From Oscillospiraceae bacterium (GTDB taxonomy: Bacteria > Bacillota > Clostridia > Oscillospirales > Oscillospiraceae), in contig SVLX01000014.1 in NCBI GenBank assembly GCA_015067725.1, positions 1 through 57,931 on the forward strand: DNA of 57,931 bases. The letters run 5' to 3'. Numbering within the stretch: the first letter of the stretch is position 1; every line of letters starts with the position of its first letter. Both the position numbers and the translations under genes were made by a program. Below are positions 33,843 through 41,600 of this stretch, one piece after another. The notes beneath the pieces were generated by a model. The model saw only the letters and a list, made by a program, of their open reading frames with translations. It did no database searches and had not been told where the DNA came from.

Positions 33843-35211
33843 TGTCTGGGGCGCATTCAATCTGGTGGCGGTGCTGCTCTTTGGTCTGCTGGTGGGTCAT
33901 GCCCTGAAGCGTACCATCCCGTTGCTCAAGAAGTCGCTGATTCCCACGGCGGTGCTGGGTGGCGTTGTGCTGTTGCTGGTGTCCATCCTCTTTAAGTCCG
34001 TCACCGGACAGGAGTTCTTTAATACGGAGTTCTTTGGCGGCAAAGGCTCGGCCAATCTGGAGGTGATTACATACCATGCCCTTGCGCTGGGATTTATCGC
34101 TTCGGCCCTGCGCAATTCCCAGCAGAAAATGACCAAAGCCAGAGCCAATGAGGTGTTCAATTCTGGCGTGACCACGGTTTCCACCTATCTGCTTCAGGCG
34201 GTCCTGGGTTTGGGCATTACCATTGTGGCGGCTATGGTGATTGCGGATTTCTTCCCCGCCGCCGGTGTGCTCCTGCCCTTTGGCTTTGGTCAGGGTACGG
34301 GGCAAGCCATGAACTATGGCACCATTTATGAAAACGACTTTGGCTTTGTGGGTGGCAAGAGTTTCGGCTTGACCATTGCCGCCATGGGCTTCATCAGTGC
34401 CAGTATTGGCGGCGTGATTCACCTGTATATTCTGCGGAAGAAGGGGCGGGTTACTCTCTCTACCGGTGAGGACGGGGAAATGCTGACCGAAGGCGTGGAG
34501 GACAAGGACGAACTGCCCATGCAAAGCACTCTGGACAAGATGACCATTCAGATTGCCCTGATTGCCCTGTCTTATTTCCTGGCGCAGATGCTGATGTTCC
34601 TGCTGGGGCTGATTCTGCCGGGGATGAAGTCGGTGATTTATGGCTTCAACTTCCTGTTGGGCGTTATGGCGGCTACAGTGGTAAAGACGGTGCTGAACTT
34701 CCTGCTAAAGAAAAAACGCATCCGGAAGAAGCATACCAACAATTTCCTCCTGACCAGAGCCAGCAACTTCTGCTTTGACCTGATGGTGGTGGCGGGAATT
34801 GCGGCCATCCGGTTGGATTTGGTCAGCCGGTACTGGGGGATTCTGTTGATTCTGGGTGTGGTCGGTCTGGTCAGCACCTATTGGTATAACAATATAGTGG
34901 CCAGGAAGCTGTTCCGGGACTATCAGGAGGAGCAGTTTGTGGCCATGTATGGTATGCTCACCGGCACAGCCAGCGCCGGAATCATGCTCCTGCGGGAACT
35001 GGACAGCCAGTTTAAGACACCGGCGGCGGACAATCTGGTCTATCAGAATTTCCCGGCCATTGTCTTTGGCTTCCCCATGATGCTTCTGGCGGTGCTTGCG
35101 CCCAAGGAGCCGATGCTGACTTTGGGCATTCTGGCGGCATTCTTCCTGGTGATGAATGTGATTTTGTTCCGGGCGCAGATTTTCGGGCGTAAGAAGGAAA
35201 AAGGAAAATGA
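33820..35211 (+). CDS. gltS: Sodium:glutamate symporter (GltS-like)
   Basis: 463 residues and about 11-12 hydrophobic segments. It belongs to the ESS/GltS family, which imports glutamate with sodium: an N-terminal KRTIPLLKKSLIPTAVLGGVVLL, then LPFGFGQGTGQAMNYG in the first half, and in the second half the matching YGMLTGTASAGIMLLREL and FPAIVFGFPMMLLAVL. It is longer than E. coli GltS (401), with a charged insert around 205-225. Given the glutamate fermentation genes 4 kb upstream it plausibly feeds that pathway. It overlaps the acyltransferase gene by 23 bases and ends at a strong terminator. Confidence 0.88.
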   Translation: MENFWDFNVWGAFNLVAVLLFGLLVGHALKRTIPLLKKSLIPTAVLGGVVLLLVSILFKSVTGQEFFNTEFFGGKGSANLEVITYHALALGFIASALRNSQQKMTKARANEVFNSGVTTVSTYLLQAVLGLGITIVAAMVIADFFPAAGVLLPFGFGQGTGQAMNYGTIYENDFGFVGGKSFGLTIAAMGFISASIGGVIHLYILRKKGRVTLSTGEDGEMLTEGVEDKDELPMQSTLDKMTIQIALIALSYFLAQMLMFLLGLILPGMKSVIYGFNFLLGVMAATVVKTVLNFLLKKKRIRKKHTNNFLLTRASNFCFDLMVVAGIAAIRLDLVSRYWGILLILGVVGLVSTYWYNNIVARKLFRDYQEEQFVAMYGMLTGTASAGIMLLRELDSQFKTPAADNLVYQNFPAIVFGFPMMLLAVLAPKEPMLTLGILAAFFLVMNVILFRAQIFGRKKEKGK

Positions 35212-35218
35212 ATCATCA

Positions 35219-35255
35219 GAGGCCGTACCTCGGTTGGGGGTACGGCCTCATTTCT
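35219..35255 (+). terminator. Rho-independent terminator after gltS (convergent)
   Basis: GAGGCCGTACC (35219-35229) pairs perfectly with GGTACGGCCTC (35239-35249), followed by atttct. It separates gltS from the convergent minus-strand cluster. Confidence 0.85.
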
Positions 35256-35275
35256 GTGGGGTATTGAGAAAGCGA

Positions 35276-37534
35276 TCAGTTTCCATCGGTTGCGCCGGTG
35301 GTATCGGTGGATTCAGACGGCTCAGTTGCGCCGGTGGTTTCCACTGCTTCGGTTGCTTCCGTTGCTTCGGTTGTCTCAGCGGTGGGCGCGGGGGGTTCCT
35401 CAGTGGGCTGAGTAGCCCCCTTCGTCTCTGCAGGGGGAGCATCCGTTCCCTTTGTCTCTGCGGGAGGTACATTTGTGCCGGAATTCTGCTCCTGCTGGTA
35501 ACCCGGCATATCCTGCTGGGCGGATACATCGTTGCCGCCAAAGAGGGCAACCGCACCCCAGACCAGACCCAACACCAGCAGACCGGCCACAAAACCAATG
35601 GCGGCGGTGATGAGCAGATTTTTCTTCCCTGCACCGCCATGCTCGCCACTGCCCTGGGCTTTCCTCAGTCTCTTGCGGGTATTCTCATGGGCGGCGATTT
35701 CTTCCTCCAGCCGCGTCTGCAGGTCTGCTACCTCGTTGCGGCTCTGCGTCAGGGCATCGGCGGCTTGGGCCAGCTTGTGCTCTGTCTGCTGGGTTTTGGC
35801 GCGCTCAGCCTGGATCAGCTTTCCCGCTTGTTCTCTCAGGTCGGTCAACTGCTTGTCGGCCTCATCGTGTTGCTGCTTCAGGGTGGCGGCGGCTTCTTCC
35901 TGTTGCCGCTTTATGGCCTGCTGTGCCGCTTCTTCCTGCTGTTTCAGGGCGGCGTCGGCTTCTTCTTTTGCCTTGGCCAGAGCCTGCGCCTTTTCCAACC
36001 GGACGGCTTCAATGGCACTTTGGGCTTGGGCCAGCCGGGCGGCAGTGTCCTTTTTCTGGGCCTCCATGGTCTCCTGCCACTGCTGTTTCTCCTGCTGATG
36101 GGCCTGCTGTTGGGCGACAAACTCGGCATTCATGGCGGCAATTTTGGCCTCGCACTGGGCATTGAGGTTTTGCAAGATCTGCTGGTGCGCCTGCTCAAGA
36201 CGAGCTTTCTCTGCTTCATGCTCGTCGTTCAACTGGGAAATGGCTTGGTTGGCGGCGGTACGCACCCGGTTGTGGGTCTTCCTGCATACCGCTGTGACCA
36301 CATCTTTACAGCCCAGAGCCAGACCCGCCAGATATTCGGCCTTGCCCGCTTCCTTGTCCGGTCCGAGAATGGCTTCTACTGCACCCTCGGCGGTCAAATC
36401 CTCCAGGGTATGGGGCTTCAGCAAATCCGGAATGCGCTGGTCGAACATCTCGCCCACCCACTTGACGGCACAGGCGGGGAAGGACCGCTTCTTCTTCAGC
36501 AGGGCTTGGGTGCTGGTGAAGGTCCCGGCATCGGTGCCCTCTTTCATCCACTGGAAGACGGGATCGCTCTTAAATGCCCCGGAGACTTCCACGAACTTCT
36601 CCTGGTTCAGGTACTCTGCCTCGTCCCGGCCAAAGAGCTGAACATAAGCCTCCAGACGGTCAGCCCAGGGCAGCTTGTACCACCACTTCAGCCATTTGGC
36701 GGTATCGTCATTGCCGGGCAACTGGCAGGTCTCCGGGTCGTCCAAATCAATGCGCACATAATCCGCCAGGGTGACCTGCTCCAGAGAACACTCTCCGGGC
36801 AGAATGAAAATCCGGGTACTGGTCAGACCGGCCAATTCAGCGATTTTCTGGGGGTGGTGGTAGGTGGCAAAGCCGATTTCCGCGGCCAGCCGGGGTTGCA
36901 TCATGGCATAAATCTGGGGCAGGAGACGGAATGCGCACCGGTTAAAGGCGCAACCCTTCTTCAACCGGATAATGACCGTCTTCTCCTGATAGATGGCATG
37001 GACGGTTTTCAGCACCACCGCCGCCTCCCGGATGTCCATCTGGGGGACGATTTTCTCCGGTGTGGCATCCAAATCCACGGGAAGTCTGCCGGTGCGGTGA
37101 CCGTCCACATCGGTGTGGGTGGTCAGGTGGGTGCCAAAGAGCAAATCCAGATAGGTATAACCCTCAGGCGGGGCATACATGGCCGTCCGGGGGAAGTAGG
37201 TGGTGTGGAAGTAAACGCTGTCCCGACCACCGGCACGGTTTTCCGCGCCGCTGACGGCGAAGACGCAGAAGGGCTCCATGGTGGGAGGGAAGTCCGCCAG
37301 ACGGTACAGATGCATGGGGGCATAGCGCACCGCCAGAGGGTATTCATCGGTGGGTTGCTGGTCATAGCCATCCAGCTTCTGGAAACCGCACAGCAAACTC
37401 TCCACCTTGCCGGTGGTGACATTGAGACTGGTGGCACCCATGCGACTCAGGAAGGCAGGCAGACCCTGGGACATACCCAGCCGGTCATAAGGTCCTGACT
37501 GGGTGGTGCCGTGAAGAATGCTATATCTATCCAT
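35276..37534 (-). CDS. Membrane-anchored coiled-coil protein with predicted GTPase-associated N-terminus
   Basis: 752 residues from ATG 37534 (gggagg upstream; overlaps the GTPase stop by 8 bases). The first 380 residues are globular (MDRYSILHGTTQSGPYDRLG, VFAVSGAENRAGGRDSVYFH) and resemble in pattern the N-terminal GTPase-associated protein 1 (GAP1) domains found beside such GTPases; this is a recollection, not a search result. Residues 390-615 are an Ala/Glu/Gln/Lys-rich coiled coil. A transmembrane helix (about 640-667) leads to an outside tail rich in Thr, Ala, Glu and Pro, with a tandem PPAETKGTDAPPAETKG repeat and TEATEATEA. Topology: cytoplasmic GTPase contact, stalk outside. Last gene of the cluster. 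Confidence 0.7.
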   Translation of the reverse strand: MDRYSILHGTTQSGPYDRLGMSQGLPAFLSRMGATSLNVTTGKVESLLCGFQKLDGYDQQPTDEYPLAVRYAPMHLYRLADFPPTMEPFCVFAVSGAENRAGGRDSVYFHTTYFPRTAMYAPPEGYTYLDLLFGTHLTTHTDVDGHRTGRLPVDLDATPEKIVPQMDIREAAVVLKTVHAIYQEKTVIIRLKKGCAFNRCAFRLLPQIYAMMQPRLAAEIGFATYHHPQKIAELAGLTSTRIFILPGECSLEQVTLADYVRIDLDDPETCQLPGNDDTAKWLKWWYKLPWADRLEAYVQLFGRDEAEYLNQEKFVEVSGAFKSDPVFQWMKEGTDAGTFTSTQALLKKKRSFPACAVKWVGEMFDQRIPDLLKPHTLEDLTAEGAVEAILGPDKEAGKAEYLAGLALGCKDVVTAVCRKTHNRVRTAANQAISQLNDEHEAEKARLEQAHQQILQNLNAQCEAKIAAMNAEFVAQQQAHQQEKQQWQETMEAQKKDTAARLAQAQSAIEAVRLEKAQALAKAKEEADAALKQQEEAAQQAIKRQQEEAAATLKQQHDEADKQLTDLREQAGKLIQAERAKTQQTEHKLAQAADALTQSRNEVADLQTRLEEEIAAHENTRKRLRKAQGSGEHGGAGKKNLLITAAIGFVAGLLVLGLVWGAVALFGGNDVSAQQDMPGYQQEQNSGTNVPPAETKGTDAPPAETKGATQPTEEPPAPTAETTEATEATEAVETTGATEPSESTDTTGATDGN

Positions 37535-39464
37535 GCTTTTCCTCCCTTGCGTTGGTGTTGACTCTCCAGAAGCGGGGAGCAAGCTTCATGATGGCGGACT
37601 CACCCAGCCGATTGACCCGCAACCGGTCAAAGTGGCCGGGATTCTCAAAGAGGGCGCACCGGGCGAGGGCTTCGTCGTCGTCAATGGGATTGCGGATTCT
37701 GCTCTGGGGCGGCTTGATACAATAGCCTTCGGTAGTGGTGAAGGGGGTGGAGGTCTCGTTGATCTTCTGATAAGATGCCTCTACGGGAATGCAGCCGGAG
37801 ACGGTCAACAGCCAGCGCATCAGCTTGTCGATGTTCCGGGGGGTAGGGGTTTGGGGCTGGTTTTCGGGTCTGCGCACCAAATCCGTTTCCGAGGGGGCTT
37901 TGTAGCCAAAGGGAGAGGAGCGCAGGACAGCGTGGTAAGCCAGATTCAGCCGCCCGAAAGTACCAAATTGCTCCATGACCCGATTATATACCCGCCGCTC
38001 CTGAATAATCTGCTTTTCTGCGGTGAACAGGTAGACCTTCTCAATGGGCTGGACATACTTCTTGTTTTCGGGGGCGAGAACAGGCTTGTCTCCCTCCAAA
38101 TCGATGCACTTGGTGAACAGCACCATCATGGGAACACTGAGGCTCCCATCGCCCAGAGAGTTGCTCTTATCGTTGGAACGAAGGTTCTGGAATTCGTCAG
38201 CCCAGGTGCAGACATTCTGAATATCCGACACCACATTGTCATTTCCTGCAATGATGGAGGTATCAAAACAGACCACATAGGCATCAGCAGAGAGGGCAAT
38301 CTGGAATTCATTGAGGACTTTCTGGGTATCAATCCGGGTTTTCAACTCGTTATTTCCTGCGCCGGGGACGATGCACAGCTCACCGGGCAGGTCAACCAAA
38401 GTCAGCAGATGCCACTTGCCGCTTTTGTTGCGCACACGCAAAGTGGCGCTGTAGGCATCGGTTCGCTTGCTGGCATGGGTTTTGGAGGGGGCAATTCCCT
38501 TGGGATAGTTGGACAAATCGTATTTCAGTCGGGCGCTTTTGCCGACCACAGAAATTTGGGCGACGGTGTCAATCCCGGGGTCGTTGCCCCAGATTCTTCC
38601 GTCCAGCGCGCCCAAAACCGCATTCTCCGCATAATGGGTCAGGGCGAGGATGGCACTGGTTTTGCCGGAGCCCTGATAGCCGATAAAGGCAATGGACTGG
38701 TGCTTGGCGGTGCCTGCGTAGTCGAAAATGGGGGTATCGCAGTGGGGGCAGACCCGGGCCTCCACCTTGAATTGGTTGTTATTGGGAATGGTAATCATCC
38801 GGTAAGCGGTCAGTACCTTGCGCCCCTTGTCGTCCTGCTCCTCGTAGAGGTGGAGCTTAAAGGGCACAGTGTCCCGCACCCGGAACAGATTATATAAAAG
38901 TTCCAGCTCCTCCCGCAGACGCTTCTTGGCAAAGACAATGTCGTCAACGGCCTTGTTTCCGGTGGACAAAATGGCCTCAATGGCGGCGGGAATCTGGCGC
39001 TCCGCCAGTTTGACGGTTTCCGCCTGAGCGGGAGCGGAAGACTGACCGGTGAAGAAGGGGTCATCCTCGCCACTGTCGGAATCATCCAGCAGGGAGAAAA
39101 TGGCGGCCTCTCTGGACTTTTCCTGCTTCTCCGGGGCAGGGGTGGCATCGGCAGACAGGTCAGTGTCACCCAAATAATCCTTCAGCTCCTGACGGGTCAG
39201 GGTGGCAATGGCCGGGTCATCCAGATTGTTCTTGTTGGACACATAGCCCAGAAGCTGCGCAAGACTCAATTCGCAACGCCTAAAGCCGCCTCCGGCATCA
39301 GTGCCACCATTGAACAGCGCCATAAACTCCTGCATGGTCAGGCGAAATTTCAGGATACGCAATCTGCTGTCGGCATCGCCGGTGATGATGGGATACATAT
39401 CCATCAGAACATGGTCCTGATCCAGTTCTCTGCCGCAGTGGGTACAGTAATAGGAATAAGCCAT
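37527..39464 (-). CDS. Predicted TRAFAC-class GTPase with N-terminal zinc knuckle
   Basis: 645 residues. Walker A is GYQGSGKTS (262-270), a G3-like motif is TLVDLPGEL, and a G4-like motif is LFTKCID. A Cys pair CTHC (7-10) and a second CPHC (239-242) just before the P-loop could together bind one zinc. Residues 100-150 are acidic, low-complexity linker. The arrangement fits GTPases of predicted conflict systems (double-GTPase type) rather than translation or Era/Obg GTPases. It overlaps the GAP1-like gene by 8 bases, so they are probably a functional pair. Substrate and role unknown. Confidence 0.75.
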   Translation of the reverse strand: MAYSYYCTHCGRELDQDHVLMDMYPIITGDADSRLRILKFRLTMQEFMALFNGGTDAGGGFRRCELSLAQLLGYVSNKNNLDDPAIATLTRQELKDYLGDTDLSADATPAPEKQEKSREAAIFSLLDDSDSGEDDPFFTGQSSAPAQAETVKLAERQIPAAIEAILSTGNKAVDDIVFAKKRLREELELLYNLFRVRDTVPFKLHLYEEQDDKGRKVLTAYRMITIPNNNQFKVEARVCPHCDTPIFDYAGTAKHQSIAFIGYQGSGKTSAILALTHYAENAVLGALDGRIWGNDPGIDTVAQISVVGKSARLKYDLSNYPKGIAPSKTHASKRTDAYSATLRVRNKSGKWHLLTLVDLPGELCIVPGAGNNELKTRIDTQKVLNEFQIALSADAYVVCFDTSIIAGNDNVVSDIQNVCTWADEFQNLRSNDKSNSLGDGSLSVPMMVLFTKCIDLEGDKPVLAPENKKYVQPIEKVYLFTAEKQIIQERRVYNRVMEQFGTFGRLNLAYHAVLRSSPFGYKAPSETDLVRRPENQPQTPTPRNIDKLMRWLLTVSGCIPVEASYQKINETSTPFTTTEGYCIKPPQSRIRNPIDDDEALARCALFENPGHFDRLRVNRLGESAIMKLAPRFWRVNTNAREEKHG

Positions 39465-39508
39465 AAATAAGAACCTCTCAAACGGTTAGATTTGCAAAGG
39501 AGTTACCG

Positions 39509-39934
39509 TCAACGCCGAATCAACGTATATCTGGCGGAGAAATAGGGATCGCCCACCAGCTCCAGCGTGTCGGTGGTGCCGCCAACACGGAAAACCTTAA
39601 GGCTGTCCTGCGTTTTCCAGACGTCGGGGGTTTTGTAGCGCAAAATGGGGCAGGCGGTACTGCGGACATAGAGACGGGCGACGGGAATATCCGCACCAAC
39701 ACGGAAACTCTGGGCATCTCTGGCGTAGGTTACCTCACGGGGTTTCTCCGGACCGATGATTTGGGTGGTACCGTCATTCCGAAGGATTTCCAGAACGAAA
39801 TTGGGCTGACAGGAAATGGTTTGCATCCCCGGGGCGATGTCCGTAAAATTCGGCAAATGGGCACTTGTGGTATTGCGGTTCAAATCCACTTTGCGATAGG
39901 CTTTGTCATTGGGTTTAGGCGTATAGGAATACAT
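39509..39934 (-). CDS. Small protein of unknown function in the GTPase cluster
   Basis: 141 residues. It has no signal peptide or transmembrane helix. It is beta-rich and basic (FVLEILRNDGTTQIIG, FRVGADIPVARLYVRS, DTLELVGDPYFSARYTLIRR), which suggests a small beta-barrel or FHA-like adaptor, but no family is recognised. cggaggt precedes the start, and one base separates it from the upstream stop, so it is co-translated. Adaptor between the 524-residue protein and the GTPase is a guess from gene order. Confidence 0.65.
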   Translation of the reverse strand: MYSYTPKPNDKAYRKVDLNRNTTSAHLPNFTDIAPGMQTISCQPNFVLEILRNDGTTQIIGPEKPREVTYARDAQSFRVGADIPVARLYVRSTACPILRYKTPDVWKTQDSLKVFRVGGTTDTLELVGDPYFSARYTLIRR

Positions 39935-39935
39935 C

Positions 39936-41510
39936 TCAGACCACCTCCGGAATCAAATCCAGCAGACATGCCGGTGTACAGTCGAAGGAGAGCACATGCA
40001 GTGCCTTCACCGGGGCAGAGTCCACGACCTTAAGCCCGGCGGCAGTGCCGTCAATCAGGCTGACCGACAGTCCCGGATGCTCATAACTGCCGCTGAGCCG
40101 CTGGGCGGTTTCTCTGACCCGGCACAGCAGATGGCGGCGGGTAATGCCGCCAATGGTGGCGTTTCGGGGAGAAAAGCCTGACTTCAGCTTGTCGCCGTCT
40201 CTCTGGGCGCTCTCGCAGAATGCAGACTCCTGAATGGTATAGCTCAGCTCCTGCTTTACCCCGTCCAGCTCCTTCCGGTACTGGGTTCTGCGTGTACTGA
40301 AGCTATCGTCGGGGACAGCATCATATGCCGCAAGCAGAGACTTTTCCAGATGCACCTTGGCTTCGTAAATGCCCCGGCGCAGGATCTCCTGAAAATACTG
40401 GGTAATTTCCTGGGCATAGCCGTCCTCATTATAGCGCAGGGCGGGAGCAGTGGGAATATCCACCCGCTGAAGCCCCATGTCCAGCATACGGCGCATTTCC
40501 TGCCGGTTTTCTTCCAGTGCAATGCCCACAGCTGCACTGCTCAGCAATTGCCGCAGAAGTTCCGGCGCATCCTCGGCTATGGCGTTGCTCAGGGCGATAC
40601 ACTGGGAGACAATTTCATTTCCGGTGGAGAGGATGGCTTCTCTGGTTAGTCGCTGGGCTTCGTTAAATTCTGCGTTTTTGCCCTTTTTTGCTTTCCTCAG
40701 CTTGCAGAAGCCGGTGACAAAAAGGTCGGGATGGAGGGGCTGGGCATTGCCATCGGGGCGAATGGTTTCGCTGATTTTTGCCTCTAACTGGCGGAAAGTG
40801 GCACAGACCGCATCCCGGAATTCCCGATCGCCCTGGTCGCTGAGACTGCGCTGCAGCCGGGCGTGCCTGTCGGTAAGTTGCCGCAGTTTCTCGCCGTCAT
40901 ATTCACCATAGCGGAGGAAACCCACATCGTCATTGGCACCACCTGTACCCACCGGGGAGAGAACATCATCGGGATTGGTTCTGCGCCGGAGCAAATCCAG
41001 ACAGACAATGGTGGCCTTCCAATACGCCTCGGAGGAGGGGGCAAGGGCGGGCTGTGCAACCAAACAGATTTGACGGCGACCGTGATGCTGCTTGTTTAAC
41101 TGGCTCAGGGCGGCGATTCTCTCCCGGAGAGCTTTGCGCTCACCGGGGATCATCTCACCCAGCCAGCAGAATTGGCAACACAGGGAAATATGACAACTCA
41201 ATCTGCCATGAAGCTGACCGGGCAGGTCATTGAGTGCCTGAAGCAAATCCGGGTCAAGGCTCTGGGTACAGTCCAGAAACAGCGCCACAACGCAGGTTTC
41301 GTTGCTCATGTTGGCAATCTGCTGTTGCATAATGACCTGGCGAATCCGGTCAAAGACGGCGTTGACGGAATCTCCCGGGGCGGCATCCACCCAGAAGGCG
41401 GCGCGCTCATGGAAGCGTTCATCCCAGAGCTTGCGGACGGTCGCGCCTTCTCCCGGGGGAAGGCAGTTGACGCCGATCAATTTACAGTGCAGGGTGGAAA
41501 TGTCTTCCAT
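39936..41510 (-). CDS. Cytoplasmic protein of unknown function in the GTPase cluster
   Basis: 524 residues. ATG 41510 (gagagggg upstream) is chosen over a GTG 9 codons earlier. No transmembrane or signal segment. The first 170 residues alternate strands and helices (LHCKLIGVNCLPPGEG, CVVALFLDCTQSLDPDLLQAL, HGRRQICLVAQPAL), which could be a Rossmann-like or vWA-like fold lacking a clear DxSxS; the rest is helical with heptad-like stretches (residues 200-440). Several Cys lie close together (SCHISLCCQFCW). I do not recognise the family. Confidence 0.65.
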   Translation of the reverse strand: MEDISTLHCKLIGVNCLPPGEGATVRKLWDERFHERAAFWVDAAPGDSVNAVFDRIRQVIMQQQIANMSNETCVVALFLDCTQSLDPDLLQALNDLPGQLHGRLSCHISLCCQFCWLGEMIPGERKALRERIAALSQLNKQHHGRRQICLVAQPALAPSSEAYWKATIVCLDLLRRRTNPDDVLSPVGTGGANDDVGFLRYGEYDGEKLRQLTDRHARLQRSLSDQGDREFRDAVCATFRQLEAKISETIRPDGNAQPLHPDLFVTGFCKLRKAKKGKNAEFNEAQRLTREAILSTGNEIVSQCIALSNAIAEDAPELLRQLLSSAAVGIALEENRQEMRRMLDMGLQRVDIPTAPALRYNEDGYAQEITQYFQEILRRGIYEAKVHLEKSLLAAYDAVPDDSFSTRRTQYRKELDGVKQELSYTIQESAFCESAQRDGDKLKSGFSPRNATIGGITRRHLLCRVRETAQRLSGSYEHPGLSVSLIDGTAAGLKVVDSAPVKALHVLSFDCTPACLLDLIPEVV

Positions 41511-41600
41511 AAATACCCCTCTCTTTCTGATACCCACTTACCCCTGCCGGAATAACCCGGCAGGGGCGGGGATGGTTGGTGATTGTAAAATGGCAGAGGA

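Noticed and set aside
35234..37498. 754-codon open frame on the plus strand opposite the coiled-coil protein gene
   Set aside because: It is antisense to a well-supported gene with ribosome site and overlaps; it is low in sense, rich in Gly/Leu/Cys, and results from the codon bias of the repeat-rich coiled coil.
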